A stretch of DNA of 64,000 bases from Piscinibacter sp047602365. GTDB taxonomy: Bacteria > Pseudomonadota > Gammaproteobacteria > Burkholderiales > Burkholderiaceae_C. The notes beneath the pieces were generated by a model. It was given only the letters and a program-made list of their open reading frames with translations. It had not been told where the DNA came from and searched no databases. This document shows, piece after piece, positions 36,661-46,279 of this stretch (position 1 is the stretch's first letter; every line of letters starts with the position of its first letter). The DNA is taken from positions 558,001 to 622,000 of the forward strand of contig JASGHM010000002.1 in assembly GCA_047602365.1 (NCBI GenBank), in the 5' to 3' direction. Position numbers and translations under genes: made by a program.

Positions 36661-37683
36661 ATGACTGCCACCTTGCCCGCCGGCGCCTCGCTGCAGGAGA
36701 CGCCCATCGAACGCCCAGGCTCTGCCGGCTCACCGCCCCCGGTGCGGCGCTTCTCGCGCTGGCCCGACCTGATCTTCGCCGGTCTGGCCGTCGGCGCGGC
36801 CTGGCTGACGCTGGCGCTGCTGGCCGGCATCATCCTGTCGCTGGTGATCGGCGCCGCGCCGGCCATCAAGGAATACGGGCTGAGCTTCCTGTGGCGGGCC
36901 GAATGGGACCCGGTGCAGAACCGCTACGGCGGCCTGGTGATGATCTACGGCACGCTGATGAGCTCGTTCATCGCGCTGCTGATCGCCGTGCCGGTGAGTT
37001 TCGGCATCGCGCTGTTCCTCACCGAACTCTCGCCCAACTGGCTGAAGCGGCCGCTGGGCACGGCCATCGAACTGCTCGCCGCGGTGCCGTCGATCGTCTA
37101 CGGCATGTGGGGCCTGCTGGTGTTCGGCCCGCTGCTGGCGACCTACGTGCAGCAGCCGCTGCAGGCGGCGTTCGGCAACGTGCCGCTGGTCGGCCAGCTG
37201 TTCCAGGGCCCGCCGGTCGGCTTGGGCCTGCTGTCGGCCGGCATCATCCTGGCGATCATGGTGATCCCGTTCATCGCCGCGGTGATGCGCGATGTGTTCG
37301 AGGTCACGCCGCCGATGCTGAAGGAATCCGCCTACGGCCTCGGTGCGACCACCTGGGAGGTGGTCTACAAGGTGGTGCTGCCCTACACCAAGACCGGCGT
37401 GATCGGCGGCATCATGCTCGGCCTCGGCCGTGCGCTCGGCGAGACCATGGCCGTGACCTTCGTGATCGGCAACATGAACCAGCTCGAGTCGCTGTCGCTG
37501 TTCGAGGCGGCCAACAGCATCACCTCGGCGCTGGCCAACGAGTTCGCCGAGGCCGGCGAAGGCCTGCACCAGGCCTCGCTGATCTACCTCGGCCTGGTGC
37601 TGTTCTTCATCACCTTCGTGGTGCTGACGCTGTCCAAGCTGCTGCTGATGCGCCTGAAGCGCAACGAGGGGACCCGCTCATGA
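36661..37683 (+). CDS. pstC: phosphate ABC transporter permease PstC
   Basis: The 340-residue inner-membrane permease has six main helices, with an N-terminal cytoplasmic tail of about 40 residues and the first helix near 44-66. The EAA-type loop (LKESAYGLGATTWEVVYKVVLP, about 220-240) contacts PstB. The stop overlaps the pstA start (ATGA). 62 bp separate it from pstS. Confidence 0.95.
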   Translation: MTATLPAGASLQETPIERPGSAGSPPPVRRFSRWPDLIFAGLAVGAAWLTLALLAGIILSLVIGAAPAIKEYGLSFLWRAEWDPVQNRYGGLVMIYGTLMSSFIALLIAVPVSFGIALFLTELSPNWLKRPLGTAIELLAAVPSIVYGMWGLLVFGPLLATYVQQPLQAAFGNVPLVGQLFQGPPVGLGLLSAGIILAIMVIPFIAAVMRDVFEVTPPMLKESAYGLGATTWEVVYKVVLPYTKTGVIGGIMLGLGRALGETMAVTFVIGNMNQLESLSLFEAANSITSALANEFAEAGEGLHQASLIYLGLVLFFITFVVLTLSKLLLMRLKRNEGTRS

Positions 37684-38546
37684 GCCTAGCCGGCTTCGAC
37701 GCATCGCGGCTGGCGATGCACCGTGCGCGCAAGCGCACCAACCGCATCGCGCTGGCGCTGTCGCTGGCGGCGATGGCCTTCGGCGTGTTCTGGCTGGTGT
37801 GGATCCTGGTCGAGACCATCCACCTCGGCATCGGCGGCATCGCGCTGGCCACCTTCACCGAGATGACGCCGCCGCCGCAGGCCGAGAGCGGCGGCCTGGC
37901 CAACGCGATCTTCGGCTCGCTGCTGATGGTCTCGCTGGCCACGCTGATCGGCACGCCGATCGGTATCCTGGCCGGCATCTACCTCGCCGAGTACGGCCAG
38001 AAGGGCTGGCTGGGCGGCGTGACGCGCTTCATCAACGACATCCTGCTGTCGGCGCCGTCCATCGTCATCGGCCTGTTCATCTACTCGGTGGTGGTGGCGC
38101 GCTTCAAGTCCTTCTCCGGCTGGGCCGGCGTGCTGGCGCTGGCGCTGATCGTGATCCCGGTGGTGATCCGCACCACCGAGAACATGCTCAGCCTGATCCC
38201 CAACGCGCTGCGCGAGGCCGCCTATGCGCTGGGCACGCCGAAGTGGAAGGTGATCTCGATGATCACGCTGAAATCGGCCCGCGCCGGCGTGGTCACCGGC
38301 GTGCTGCTGGCGGTCGCGCGCATCGCCGGCGAGACCGCGCCGCTGCTGTTCACCGCGCTGTCCAACCAGTTCTGGACCAGCAGCCTGGGCGAACCGATGG
38401 CCAGCCTGCCGGTGACCATCTTCAAGTTCGCGATGAGCCCCTACGAGAACTGGCAGAAGCTGGCCTGGGCCGGCGTCTTCCTGATCACGCTGGGCGTGCT
38501 GGGGCTGAACATCCTGGCCCGGGTGCTGTTCCGCAACAAACACTGA
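37680..38546 (+). CDS. pstA: phosphate ABC transporter permease PstA
   Basis: The 288-residue partner permease starts at ATG 37680, overlapping pstC by 4 bp. Six helices are visible, the first around 22-45 (IALALSLAAMAFGVFWLVWI), and the loop REAAYALGTPKWKVISMITL (about 180-199) is the ATPase contact. PstA and PstC form the phosphate channel. Confidence 0.95.
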   Translation: MSLAGFDASRLAMHRARKRTNRIALALSLAAMAFGVFWLVWILVETIHLGIGGIALATFTEMTPPPQAESGGLANAIFGSLLMVSLATLIGTPIGILAGIYLAEYGQKGWLGGVTRFINDILLSAPSIVIGLFIYSVVVARFKSFSGWAGVLALALIVIPVVIRTTENMLSLIPNALREAAYALGTPKWKVISMITLKSARAGVVTGVLLAVARIAGETAPLLFTALSNQFWTSSLGEPMASLPVTIFKFAMSPYENWQKLAWAGVFLITLGVLGLNILARVLFRNKH

Positions 38547-38555
38547 GACCGACCC

Positions 38556-39341
38556 ATGGACGCGAAAGTCGACCTGCCCGTGACCGAGAAGGTGAAGCTC
38601 TCGGTGCGCGACCTGAACTTCTACTACGGCAGCTTCCACGCGCTCAAGCGCATCAACCTCGACATCCCCGAGCGCAAGGTGACCGCCTTCATCGGCCCGT
38701 CGGGTTGCGGCAAGAGCACGCTGCTGCGCACCTTCAACCGCATGTTCGAGCTGTATCCCGAGCAGCGCGCCGAAGGGCAGATCCTGCTCGACGGCTCGAA
38801 CATCCTCGAGAAGAAGCTCGACGTCAGCCTGATCCGCGCCAAGGTCGGCATGGTGTTCCAGAAGCCGACGCCGTTCCCGATGTCGATCTACGACAACATC
38901 GCCTTCGGGGTGCGCCTGTTCGAGAACCTGCCGCGTGTCGAGATGGACGAGCGCGTCGAGTGGGCGCTGAAGAAGGCGGCGCTGTGGACCGAGGTCAAGG
39001 ACAAGCTGGACCAGAGCGGCTCGGGCCTCTCGGGCGGCCAGCAGCAGCGCCTGTGCATCGCCCGCGGCATCGCGATCAAGCCGGAGGTGCTGCTGCTCGA
39101 CGAACCCTGCTCGGCGCTCGACCCGATCTCCACTGGCAAGATCGAGGAACTGATCACCGAGCTGAAGACCGACTACACGGTGGCCATCGTCACCCACAAC
39201 ATGCAGCAGGCGGCGCGCTGCTCCGACTACACCGCCTACATGTACCTGGGCGACCTGATCGAGTTCGGCCCGACGTCGGAACTGTTCATGAAGCCGAAGA
39301 AGAAGGACACCGAGGACTACATCACCGGCCGCTTCGGCTGA
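38556..39341 (+). CDS. pstB: phosphate ABC transporter ATP-binding protein PstB
   Basis: The 261-residue ATPase has Walker A GPSGCGKST (47-55), the PstB-specific FNRM after it, Q-loop VFQKPTPFPMSIYDN, signature LSGGQQQR, Walker B VLLLDEP and VTHN switch histidine. It powers the Pst importer and is part of the phosphate signal complex with PhoU and PhoR. Confidence 0.97.
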   Translation: MDAKVDLPVTEKVKLSVRDLNFYYGSFHALKRINLDIPERKVTAFIGPSGCGKSTLLRTFNRMFELYPEQRAEGQILLDGSNILEKKLDVSLIRAKVGMVFQKPTPFPMSIYDNIAFGVRLFENLPRVEMDERVEWALKKAALWTEVKDKLDQSGSGLSGGQQQRLCIARGIAIKPEVLLLDEPCSALDPISTGKIEELITELKTDYTVAIVTHNMQQAARCSDYTAYMYLGDLIEFGPTSELFMKPKKKDTEDYITGRFG

Positions 39342-39357
39342 CCCGGGAGCACCAGAC

Positions 39358-40065
39358 ATGACCGAGAAGCACCTCTCCACGCAGTTCGACGCCGAACTCA
39401 GCGCCATCTCGACCCGCGTGCTCGAGATGGGCGGGCTGGCCGAGTCGCAGGTCGCGCAGGCGATCTACGCGCTGGTCAACTTCAGCGGCGAAACCGCCTC
39501 GCAGGTCCTCAAGCAGGAGGAACTGGTCAACCAGATGGAAGTCGAGATCGACCGCGACCTGTCGACCATCATCGCGCGGCGCCAGCCGACCGCGCGTGAC
39601 CTGCGCCTGCTGATCGCGATCTCCAAGACCATCGGCAACCTCGAGCGTGTCGGCGACGAGGCGGCGCGCATCGGCCGCACCGTGCAGCGGCTGATCAACT
39701 CCGGCGTGTCGAGCCGTCTGCGCCTGCCGGCCAGCGACGTTTCCTTCGAGGCCAGCCTGGCCACGGCCTCGCTGCGCAAGGCGCTCGACGCCTTCGCGCG
39801 GCTCGACGCGGTGAAGGCGCTGGAGGTCATCAAGGACGACAACCAGATCGACCAGGAGTTCGACGGCCTGATGCGCAAGCTGATCACCTACATGATGGAA
39901 GACCCGCGCACGATCTCGGCGTCGATCGACCTGGTGTTCGTCGCCAAGGCGATCGAGCGCATCGGCGACCACGCGAAGAACCTGGCCGAGCAGATCATCT
40001 ACATCGTCAAGGGCACGGACGTCCGCCACAACTCGCTCGACGCCGTCGAGTCGATCGTCCGATGA
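39358..40065 (+). CDS. phoU: phosphate signalling protein PhoU
   Basis: This all-helical protein of 235 residues contains two PhoU repeats (about 15-105 and 118-210), with the metal-binding ExxxD-type motifs in ERVGDEAARI and ERIGDHAKNLAEQ. It links the Pst transporter to PhoR and keeps the kinase silent when phosphate is plentiful. It lies 16 bp after pstB. Confidence 0.95.
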   Translation: MTEKHLSTQFDAELSAISTRVLEMGGLAESQVAQAIYALVNFSGETASQVLKQEELVNQMEVEIDRDLSTIIARRQPTARDLRLLIAISKTIGNLERVGDEAARIGRTVQRLINSGVSSRLRLPASDVSFEASLATASLRKALDAFARLDAVKALEVIKDDNQIDQEFDGLMRKLITYMMEDPRTISASIDLVFVAKAIERIGDHAKNLAEQIIYIVKGTDVRHNSLDAVESIVR

Positions 40066-40075
40066 GGAGTTCGAG

Positions 40076-40777
40076 ATGAGCCGCGTGCTGGTGGTCGAGG
40101 ACGAAGCGGCGATCGCCGAGCTGATCTCGCTGAACCTGCGCCATGCGGGCTACGAGGTGACGCTGGCGGCCAGCGCCGAACAGGCGCAGGCGGCGGTCGA
40201 CGGGGTGCTGCCCGACCTGGTGCTTCTGGACTGGATGCTGCCCGGTCAGTCGGGCCTGGCACTGGCGCGCCGCTGGCGCGGTGATGCGCGCACGCGCGAA
40301 CTGCCGATCATCATGCTGACCGCACGCGCCGACGAGACCGACAAGGTCGCCGGCCTGGACGCCGGTGCCGACGACTACCTGGCCAAGCCCTTCTCGACCA
40401 ACGAGCTGATGGCGCGCATCCGCGCCGTGCTGCGTCGCAAGGCCCCGGAGGCGCTCGATTCGGCGGTCGAACTCGGTGGCCTGCGGCTCGATCCGTCGAC
40501 GCGTCGCGTGGCGCGCGGCGAGGTCGAACTGAAGCTCGGGCCGACCGAGTTCCGCCTGCTGCACTTCCTGATGACACACCCGGAGCGGGTGCACAGCCGC
40601 GCGCAGCTGCTCGACCGCGTCTGGGGCGACCATGTCTTCATCGAGGAGCGCACGGTCGACGTGCACGTCAAGCGGCTGCGCGAGGCGCTGTCGCCGGCGA
40701 ACTGCGCGCAGATGGTCGAGACGGTGCGTGGTGCCGGCTACCGGCTGACCCAACAGGTGGCGGCTCCCTCGGCATGA
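40076..40777 (+). CDS. phoB: phosphate regulon response regulator PhoB
   Basis: The 233-residue OmpR-family regulator has a receiver domain with acidic pocket ED (8-10), phospho-acceptor Asp52 in LLDWMLPG and Lys in LAKPF, then a winged helix ending RGAGYRLTQQ. Its target repeats are visible at both ends of the fasciclin-pstS spacer. It follows phoU by 10 bp, so its expression is probably tied to the pst operon. Confidence 0.96.
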   Translation: MSRVLVVEDEAAIAELISLNLRHAGYEVTLAASAEQAQAAVDGVLPDLVLLDWMLPGQSGLALARRWRGDARTRELPIIMLTARADETDKVAGLDAGADDYLAKPFSTNELMARIRAVLRRKAPEALDSAVELGGLRLDPSTRRVARGEVELKLGPTEFRLLHFLMTHPERVHSRAQLLDRVWGDHVFIEERTVDVHVKRLREALSPANCAQMVETVRGAGYRLTQQVAAPSA

Positions 40778-40865
40778 AGAGCGGGCCGAGCGCCGGGCCG
40801 TTCCCAAGCCGGCCCGCCATCCCCCCGGGGGATCGGCCGACGTACCCGTCGGACGAGGGGTTGTC
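40778..40865 (+). other. phoB-phoR spacer with three inverted repeats
   Basis: In 88 bp three hairpins can be drawn: GCGGGCCG (40781-40788) with CGGCCCGC (40810-40817); the palindrome ATCCCCC/GGGGGAT (40819-40833); and CCGACG (40837-40842) with CGTCGG (40847-40852). None has a U-tract. They may reduce or process the transcript between regulator and kinase. Confidence 0.5.
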
Positions 40866-42182
<1,317 letters not shown>

Positions 42183-42198
42183 GCGACTCTGCCCCGGA

Positions 42199-43863
42199 TC
42201 AGCGCGCCGCGGGCGCGCGCCGGTAGATCAGCGTGATGTCCTGCCGGTCGGTCGGTCGGGCGATGCTGGCGACGAGGCTCCAGCCGGCGCGGTCGACGAC
42301 CGGGTCGCGCGGCGTCTGCGACAGCAGCATCAGCTCGCAGGGCGACAGTTCGGCCGGCGTGATCGCGTCGACGCGGTAGCCGCCCATCGCCTCGAGCGCG
42401 GCCAGCAAGGCCCGCGGCGCCTGCGGCGCGGCGATGCAGGCGTCGCGCGGCACATGCGCGGCAATGCGCTCGAGCAGTGGGCGGTAGCTGCGCGCATGGT
42501 CGAGCAGCGGCAGCCACAGCGTCATCAGCAGCAGCCAGCACACGGCCACGCCGCCGGCCGGCAGCACCAGGCTCTTCCACAGCGGGTGGCGGTGCCGCCC
42601 GGTGCGCCAGCGCACCAGCCACATCCAGGCCAGCGTGCCCAGCGCCGCGACGACCAGCGCCAGCGCCGAGAAGCTGGGCTGGAACTCCGGTGCCAGCCGG
42701 GCGATGTTGGCCGCCGGCTTGGCCGGGACACCGACTTGCAGCGACGCGTAGATCACCCAGATGGCCAGCGCGCAGATGCTGAAGAAGAACACCGAGAACC
42801 AGTCGATCGCGGCCGCGGTGCTGCGTTGCAGGGTCGGCAGCGCGAACGCGGCCAGCACGGCCAGCGGCGGCAGCCCGAGCATCAGCGCGCGGTCCGAGCC
42901 GCCCATCGCCAGGCAGGCGAACAGAGCGGTCAAGGCGCAACCCAGCGGCACCGAGATATGGCGGTGCAGCAGGTGCGTGCGCCAGCGCCACAGCGTCCAC
43001 AGCGCCAGCGGCCAGGCCGGCCAGCTGAACCAGGCGAGCAGGCGCAGCGTGCTCAGCGGCTGCAGCGACGCCAGGTTGGCGATGCGCCAGCCCCAGGCAT
43101 GCAGCACCGTGCCGACTGCCACCGCGATGACACCGGCGCCGGCCACCCACCAGGCGGTGGCGCGGACCTGCGGATAGGCGGAGCGCGCGCAGATCACCGT
43201 GCCGACCACGGCCAGCGCGGTCGCGACGGCGGGCGCGCCGCTGGCCGCCATCACCGGCAGGGCGAGCAGCACCGCGGCACGCGAGCGCCCCTTGCGGAAC
43301 GGGCTGGCGGCGAGGGCGTAGAGGAACAGCGAGGCACCGGCCAGCTGCACCAGTTCCGGCGTGGTCTCGTGGCCGAGCTGAAGCAGGCCCAGCGTGGCCA
43401 TCACGGCGAGCAGCGCGCCGTCGGCGATCGCGCGGGCGTAGTCGGTCGAGGTCGCCTCGCCGCCGAAGGCGAAGGGCAGCGGCTGGGCGGCTTCGGTGCG
43501 CGCGAGGTGGTAGGTGGCGTACCAGGTCATCACCAGCACCATCACCAGCAGCAGTGCGAAGGGAAGACGCGCGGCCAGCGCGGGATCGACCCAGGGGCCG
43601 AGCAGGCGGATGAAGCCTGCGCCCAGCCAGTAGGGCACCAGGGCACCGTCGGCCGGCAGCCCGGCCAGGCCCGGTGCCAGCCAGCCGGTGCGGCCGCTGG
43701 CGATGGCTGCCATGTGGCCGAAGGCGCTGACGTCGGCGTTCTTCCACGGGTCGCGGCCGAACAGGCCGGGCAGCACGTAGGCCGCGCAGAACAGCAGCAG
43801 CGCAACACGCGGCAGACGCTGTGCGGCGCGCTGGGTGACGAGCGCTGGGTTCGGGGAGTTCAA
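42199..43863 (-). CDS. multi-spanning glycosyltransferase-like membrane protein (ArnT/GT39-like)
   Basis: The 554-residue protein has about a dozen hydrophobic segments up to residue 460 and a soluble C-terminal part. The early motif FGRDPWKNADVSAFGHM resembles the first periplasmic loop of ArnT/PMT-type, polyprenyl-phosphate-sugar-dependent transferases, where acidic residues after W-K/R are catalytic; here Asp is retained but the usual DE pair is not complete. A sugar or aminosugar transfer to lipid A or protein is therefore possible but not established. It converges with phoR, 16 bp apart, and lies upstream of nothing co-directional except the rpmE2 terminator side. Confidence 0.6.
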   Translation of the reverse strand: MNSPNPALVTQRAAQRLPRVALLLFCAAYVLPGLFGRDPWKNADVSAFGHMAAIASGRTGWLAPGLAGLPADGALVPYWLGAGFIRLLGPWVDPALAARLPFALLLVMVLVMTWYATYHLARTEAAQPLPFAFGGEATSTDYARAIADGALLAVMATLGLLQLGHETTPELVQLAGASLFLYALAASPFRKGRSRAAVLLALPVMAASGAPAVATALAVVGTVICARSAYPQVRATAWWVAGAGVIAVAVGTVLHAWGWRIANLASLQPLSTLRLLAWFSWPAWPLALWTLWRWRTHLLHRHISVPLGCALTALFACLAMGGSDRALMLGLPPLAVLAAFALPTLQRSTAAAIDWFSVFFFSICALAIWVIYASLQVGVPAKPAANIARLAPEFQPSFSALALVVAALGTLAWMWLVRWRTGRHRHPLWKSLVLPAGGVAVCWLLLMTLWLPLLDHARSYRPLLERIAAHVPRDACIAAPQAPRALLAALEAMGGYRVDAITPAELSPCELMLLSQTPRDPVVDRAGWSLVASIARPTDRQDITLIYRRAPAAR

Positions 43864-43916
43864 CGGGGCAGGGGGTCGGATGGCGGCGAATGATGCAGCA
43901 AGTTCGCCCCAGACAG

Positions 43917-43941
43917 CAAAAAGGCAGCCGAAGCTGCCTTT
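43917..43941 (-). terminator. intrinsic terminator after rpmE2
   Basis: Perfect 9-bp stem AAAGGCAGC/GCTGCCTTT with a CGAA/TTCG loop, followed on the minus strand by TTTTTG. It lies 22 bp beyond the rpmE2 stop and just upstream of the next leftward gene. Confidence 0.9.
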
Positions 43942-43963
43942 GTACCGAAGTCCGTGAAGAAGA

Positions 43964-44218
43964 TCACTTCTTCAGGTGCGCAAACTTGTTGCGGAACTTC
44001 TCGACGCGGCCGCCCAGCGAGTCGACGCTCTTCTGCGTGCCGGTGTAGAACGGGTGCGATTCGCTGGTGGTTTCCAGCTTGACCAGCGGCAGTTCGCGGC
44101 CGTCGTCCATCTTCATGGTTTCCTTGGTCTGCACCGTCGAGCGCGTGACGAACTTGAAACCGTTGGACAGGTCCACGAAGCAGACTTCGCGGTAGCTGGG
44201 GTGGATGCCTTCTTTCAT
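43964..44218 (-). CDS. rpmE2: 50S ribosomal protein L31 type B
   Basis: The 84-residue protein begins MKEGIHPSYREVCFVDLSNG and lacks the CxxC zinc-binding pairs of the ordinary L31, which makes it the zinc-free type B paralogue. The start at 44218 is preceded by AAAGG; the longer frame from 44251 is unconserved. A TATACT (44299-44294, minus) may be a -10 box in the 94-bp gap after rho. In other bacteria type B L31 replaces the zinc form during zinc shortage, but in many Burkholderiales it is the standard copy; no Zur site was recognised. Confidence 0.92.
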   Translation of the reverse strand: MKEGIHPSYREVCFVDLSNGFKFVTRSTVQTKETMKMDDGRELPLVKLETTSESHPFYTGTQKSVDSLGGRVEKFRNKFAHLKK

Positions 44219-44312
44219 GACGAGCCTTTGCGCTGTGGTCTCGGGAGCCACGCCGAACCTCTCGGCGCACTTTCCGACGCTGGAAAACCGCGAAGTATAA
44301 CCTACGGCGGGC

Positions 44313-45575
44313 TCAGCCGCCGCGCCGCATCATGTCGAAGAAGTCCAGGTTGTTCTTCGACTGCTTCATCTTGTCGAGGATGAACTCCATCGCCTCGATC
44401 TCGTCCATGTTGTAGAGCAGCTTGCGCAGGATCCAGGTCTTCTGCAGGATCTCCGGCTTGAGCAGCAGTTCCTCGCGGCGTGTGCCCGACTTGTTGATCA
44501 GGATCGACGGGTAGACACGCTTCTCGGCCATGCGGCGGTCGAGGTGGATCTCGCAGTTGCCGGTGCCCTTGAACTCTTCGTAGATCACCTCGTCCATGCG
44601 GCTGCCGGTGTCGATCAGCGCGGTGCCGATGATGGTCAGCGAGCCGCCTTCCTCGACGTTGCGCGCGGCGCCGAAGAAGCGCTTCGGGCGCTGCAGCGCG
44701 TTGGCGTCGACGCCGCCGGTCAGCACCTTGCCGGAGCTGGGCAGCACGTTGTTGTAGGCGCGGGCCAGGCGGGTGATCGAGTCGAGCAGGATCACCACGT
44801 CCTTCTTCAGCTCGACCAGGCGCTTGGCGCGCTCGATCACCATCTCGGCCACCTGCACGTGGCGTGCCGCCGGTTCGTCGAAGGTCGAGCTGATGACTTC
44901 GCCGCGCACCGTGCGCACCATCTCGGTCACTTCCTCGGGCCGCTCGTCGACGAGCAGCACGATCAGGTAGACGTCGGGGTGGTTGGCGACGATCGCGTGC
45001 GCGATGTGCTGCATCATCACCGTCTTGCCGGTCTTCGGCTGGGCGACGAGCAGGGCGCGCTGGCCTTTGCCGATCGGTGCGATCAGGTCGATGATGCGCC
45101 CGGTGATGTTCTCTTCCGACTTGATCTCGCGTTCGAGCTTGAACTGTTCCTTCGGGAACAGCGGCGTCAAGTTCTCGAACATGATCTTGTGCTTGCTCTC
45201 CTCCGGGGTCAGGCCGTTGACGCGGTCGACCTTGACGAGCGCGAAGTAGCGTTCGCCGTCCTTCGGAACCCGCACCTCGCCTTCGACGGCGTCGCCGGTG
45301 TGCAGGTTGAAGCGGCGGATCTGGCTCGGGCTGAGGTAGATGTCGTCGGTCGACGCCATGTAGCTCGTGTCCGGCGAGCGCAGGAAGCCGAAACCGTCAG
45401 GCAGCACTTCGAGCACGCCGTCGCCGAAGACCTGCTCGCCGCCCTTGGCGCGCTTCTTCATGATCGCGAACATCAGCTCCTGCTTGCGCATGCGGGCGAC
45501 GTTCTCGATCTCCAGCCCTTCGCCCATCTTGATGAGCTCGGAGACGTGAAGCGCTTTCAGTTCGGAAAGATGCAT
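44313..45575 (-). CDS. rho: transcription termination factor Rho
   Basis: The 420-residue hexameric RNA helicase starts at ATG 45575 (MHLSELKALHVSELIKMGE). The RNA-binding OB fold holds GFGFLRS and RRFNLHTGD, Walker A is GQRALLVAQPKTGKT (about 170-184), Walker B VVILLDSITRLARAYN, and the R-loop region GGSLTIIGTALIDTGS is present. Length matches E. coli Rho (419). It has a long C-rich leader and an apparent promoter inside the end of trxA. Confidence 0.97.
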   Translation of the reverse strand: MHLSELKALHVSELIKMGEGLEIENVARMRKQELMFAIMKKRAKGGEQVFGDGVLEVLPDGFGFLRSPDTSYMASTDDIYLSPSQIRRFNLHTGDAVEGEVRVPKDGERYFALVKVDRVNGLTPEESKHKIMFENLTPLFPKEQFKLEREIKSEENITGRIIDLIAPIGKGQRALLVAQPKTGKTVMMQHIAHAIVANHPDVYLIVLLVDERPEEVTEMVRTVRGEVISSTFDEPAARHVQVAEMVIERAKRLVELKKDVVILLDSITRLARAYNNVLPSSGKVLTGGVDANALQRPKRFFGAARNVEEGGSLTIIGTALIDTGSRMDEVIYEEFKGTGNCEIHLDRRMAEKRVYPSILINKSGTRREELLLKPEILQKTWILRKLLYNMDEIEAMEFILDKMKQSKNNLDFFDMMRRGG

Positions 45576-45846
45576 GGGTGAACACCCTGGGGTGATGTGT
45601 CGTGCACCGCGCCAAGGGCGCACGACCGGGGTCTCGGCCTCCGCCACACGCCACCGTCATGCCTGGTGGCGTGGACCTGCGTCTGGGAAAACGGAACGCT
45701 GGGGTGGGGGCCGAACCCACGCGAAGCCCGTTGGGGCTGGAGGCCGCGCCCGTCGAGTGGTGGGCGCGCTTCCGTGCGTGGTGGCTGGATTTCCTGCGGC
45801 GCGGGCCGGCGACTCGTGGGGCCAGCCTGCGCTGCGATTCAGGAAA
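45576..45846 (-). promoter_or_regulatory. rho leader, probable site of autogenous Rho control
   Basis: No gene is visible in this 271-bp gap between trxA and rho. As transcribed leftward it is rich in C with several unstructured C/A stretches (for example near 45790-45770 and 45715-45690), resembling rut sites. In E. coli rho expression is limited by Rho itself in a leader of similar length; the same is inferred here. Confidence 0.5.
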
Positions 45847-45876
45847 TTATAGATGACCGTCGAGGAAGGCCGTCAA
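45846..45876 (-). promoter_or_regulatory. putative rho promoter within the trxA 3' end
   Basis: On the minus strand TTGACG (45876-45871) and a perfect TATAAT (45851-45846) are separated by 19 bp, slightly longer than ideal. The -10 box overlaps the trxA stop codon. Start would be near 45840. Confidence 0.5.
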
Positions 45877-46176
45877 TTGGGCCTTGGGCAGGGCGCCAAC
45901 CTTGGTGGCGGCGAGCTCGCCGCCCTTGAACAGCATCAGCGTCGGGATGCCGCGGATGCCGTACTTGGCCGGCGTGGCGGTGTTCTCGTCGACGTTCATC
46001 TTGACGATGCGCAGGCGCCCGCCGTAGTCCTTCGACACCTCGTCGAGGATGGGGGCGATCATCTTGCACGGGCCACACCACTCGGCCCAGTAGTCGACCA
46101 GCACGGGCGTATCGGACTGCAGGACGTCGCTGTCGAACGACGCGTCGGAGGTGTGTTTGATCAGTTCGCTGCTCAT
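45847..46176 (-). CDS. trxA: thioredoxin
   Basis: The 109-residue redox protein has the active site WCGPC (Cys34, Cys37) and cis-proline loop RGIPTLMLFKGGE. The start ATG at 46176 gives MSSELIKHTSDASFD; longer frames to 46596 are unconserved. It reduces disulfides in ribonucleotide reductase and other targets. It lies upstream of rho, as in E. coli, and diverges from addB. Confidence 0.96.
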   Translation of the reverse strand: MSSELIKHTSDASFDSDVLQSDTPVLVDYWAEWCGPCKMIAPILDEVSKDYGGRLRIVKMNVDENTATPAKYGIRGIPTLMLFKGGELAATKVGALPKAQLTAFLDGHL

Positions 46177-46279
46177 GGATGGGTCCTTCGGCAAGCGCCA
46201 CGCGAGCCGTGGCGGCAAGGCACAATGATTCTGACACAAAGACCTGCCCGACGCCGGGCGTGAGGCCGCCTTTCCCTCT

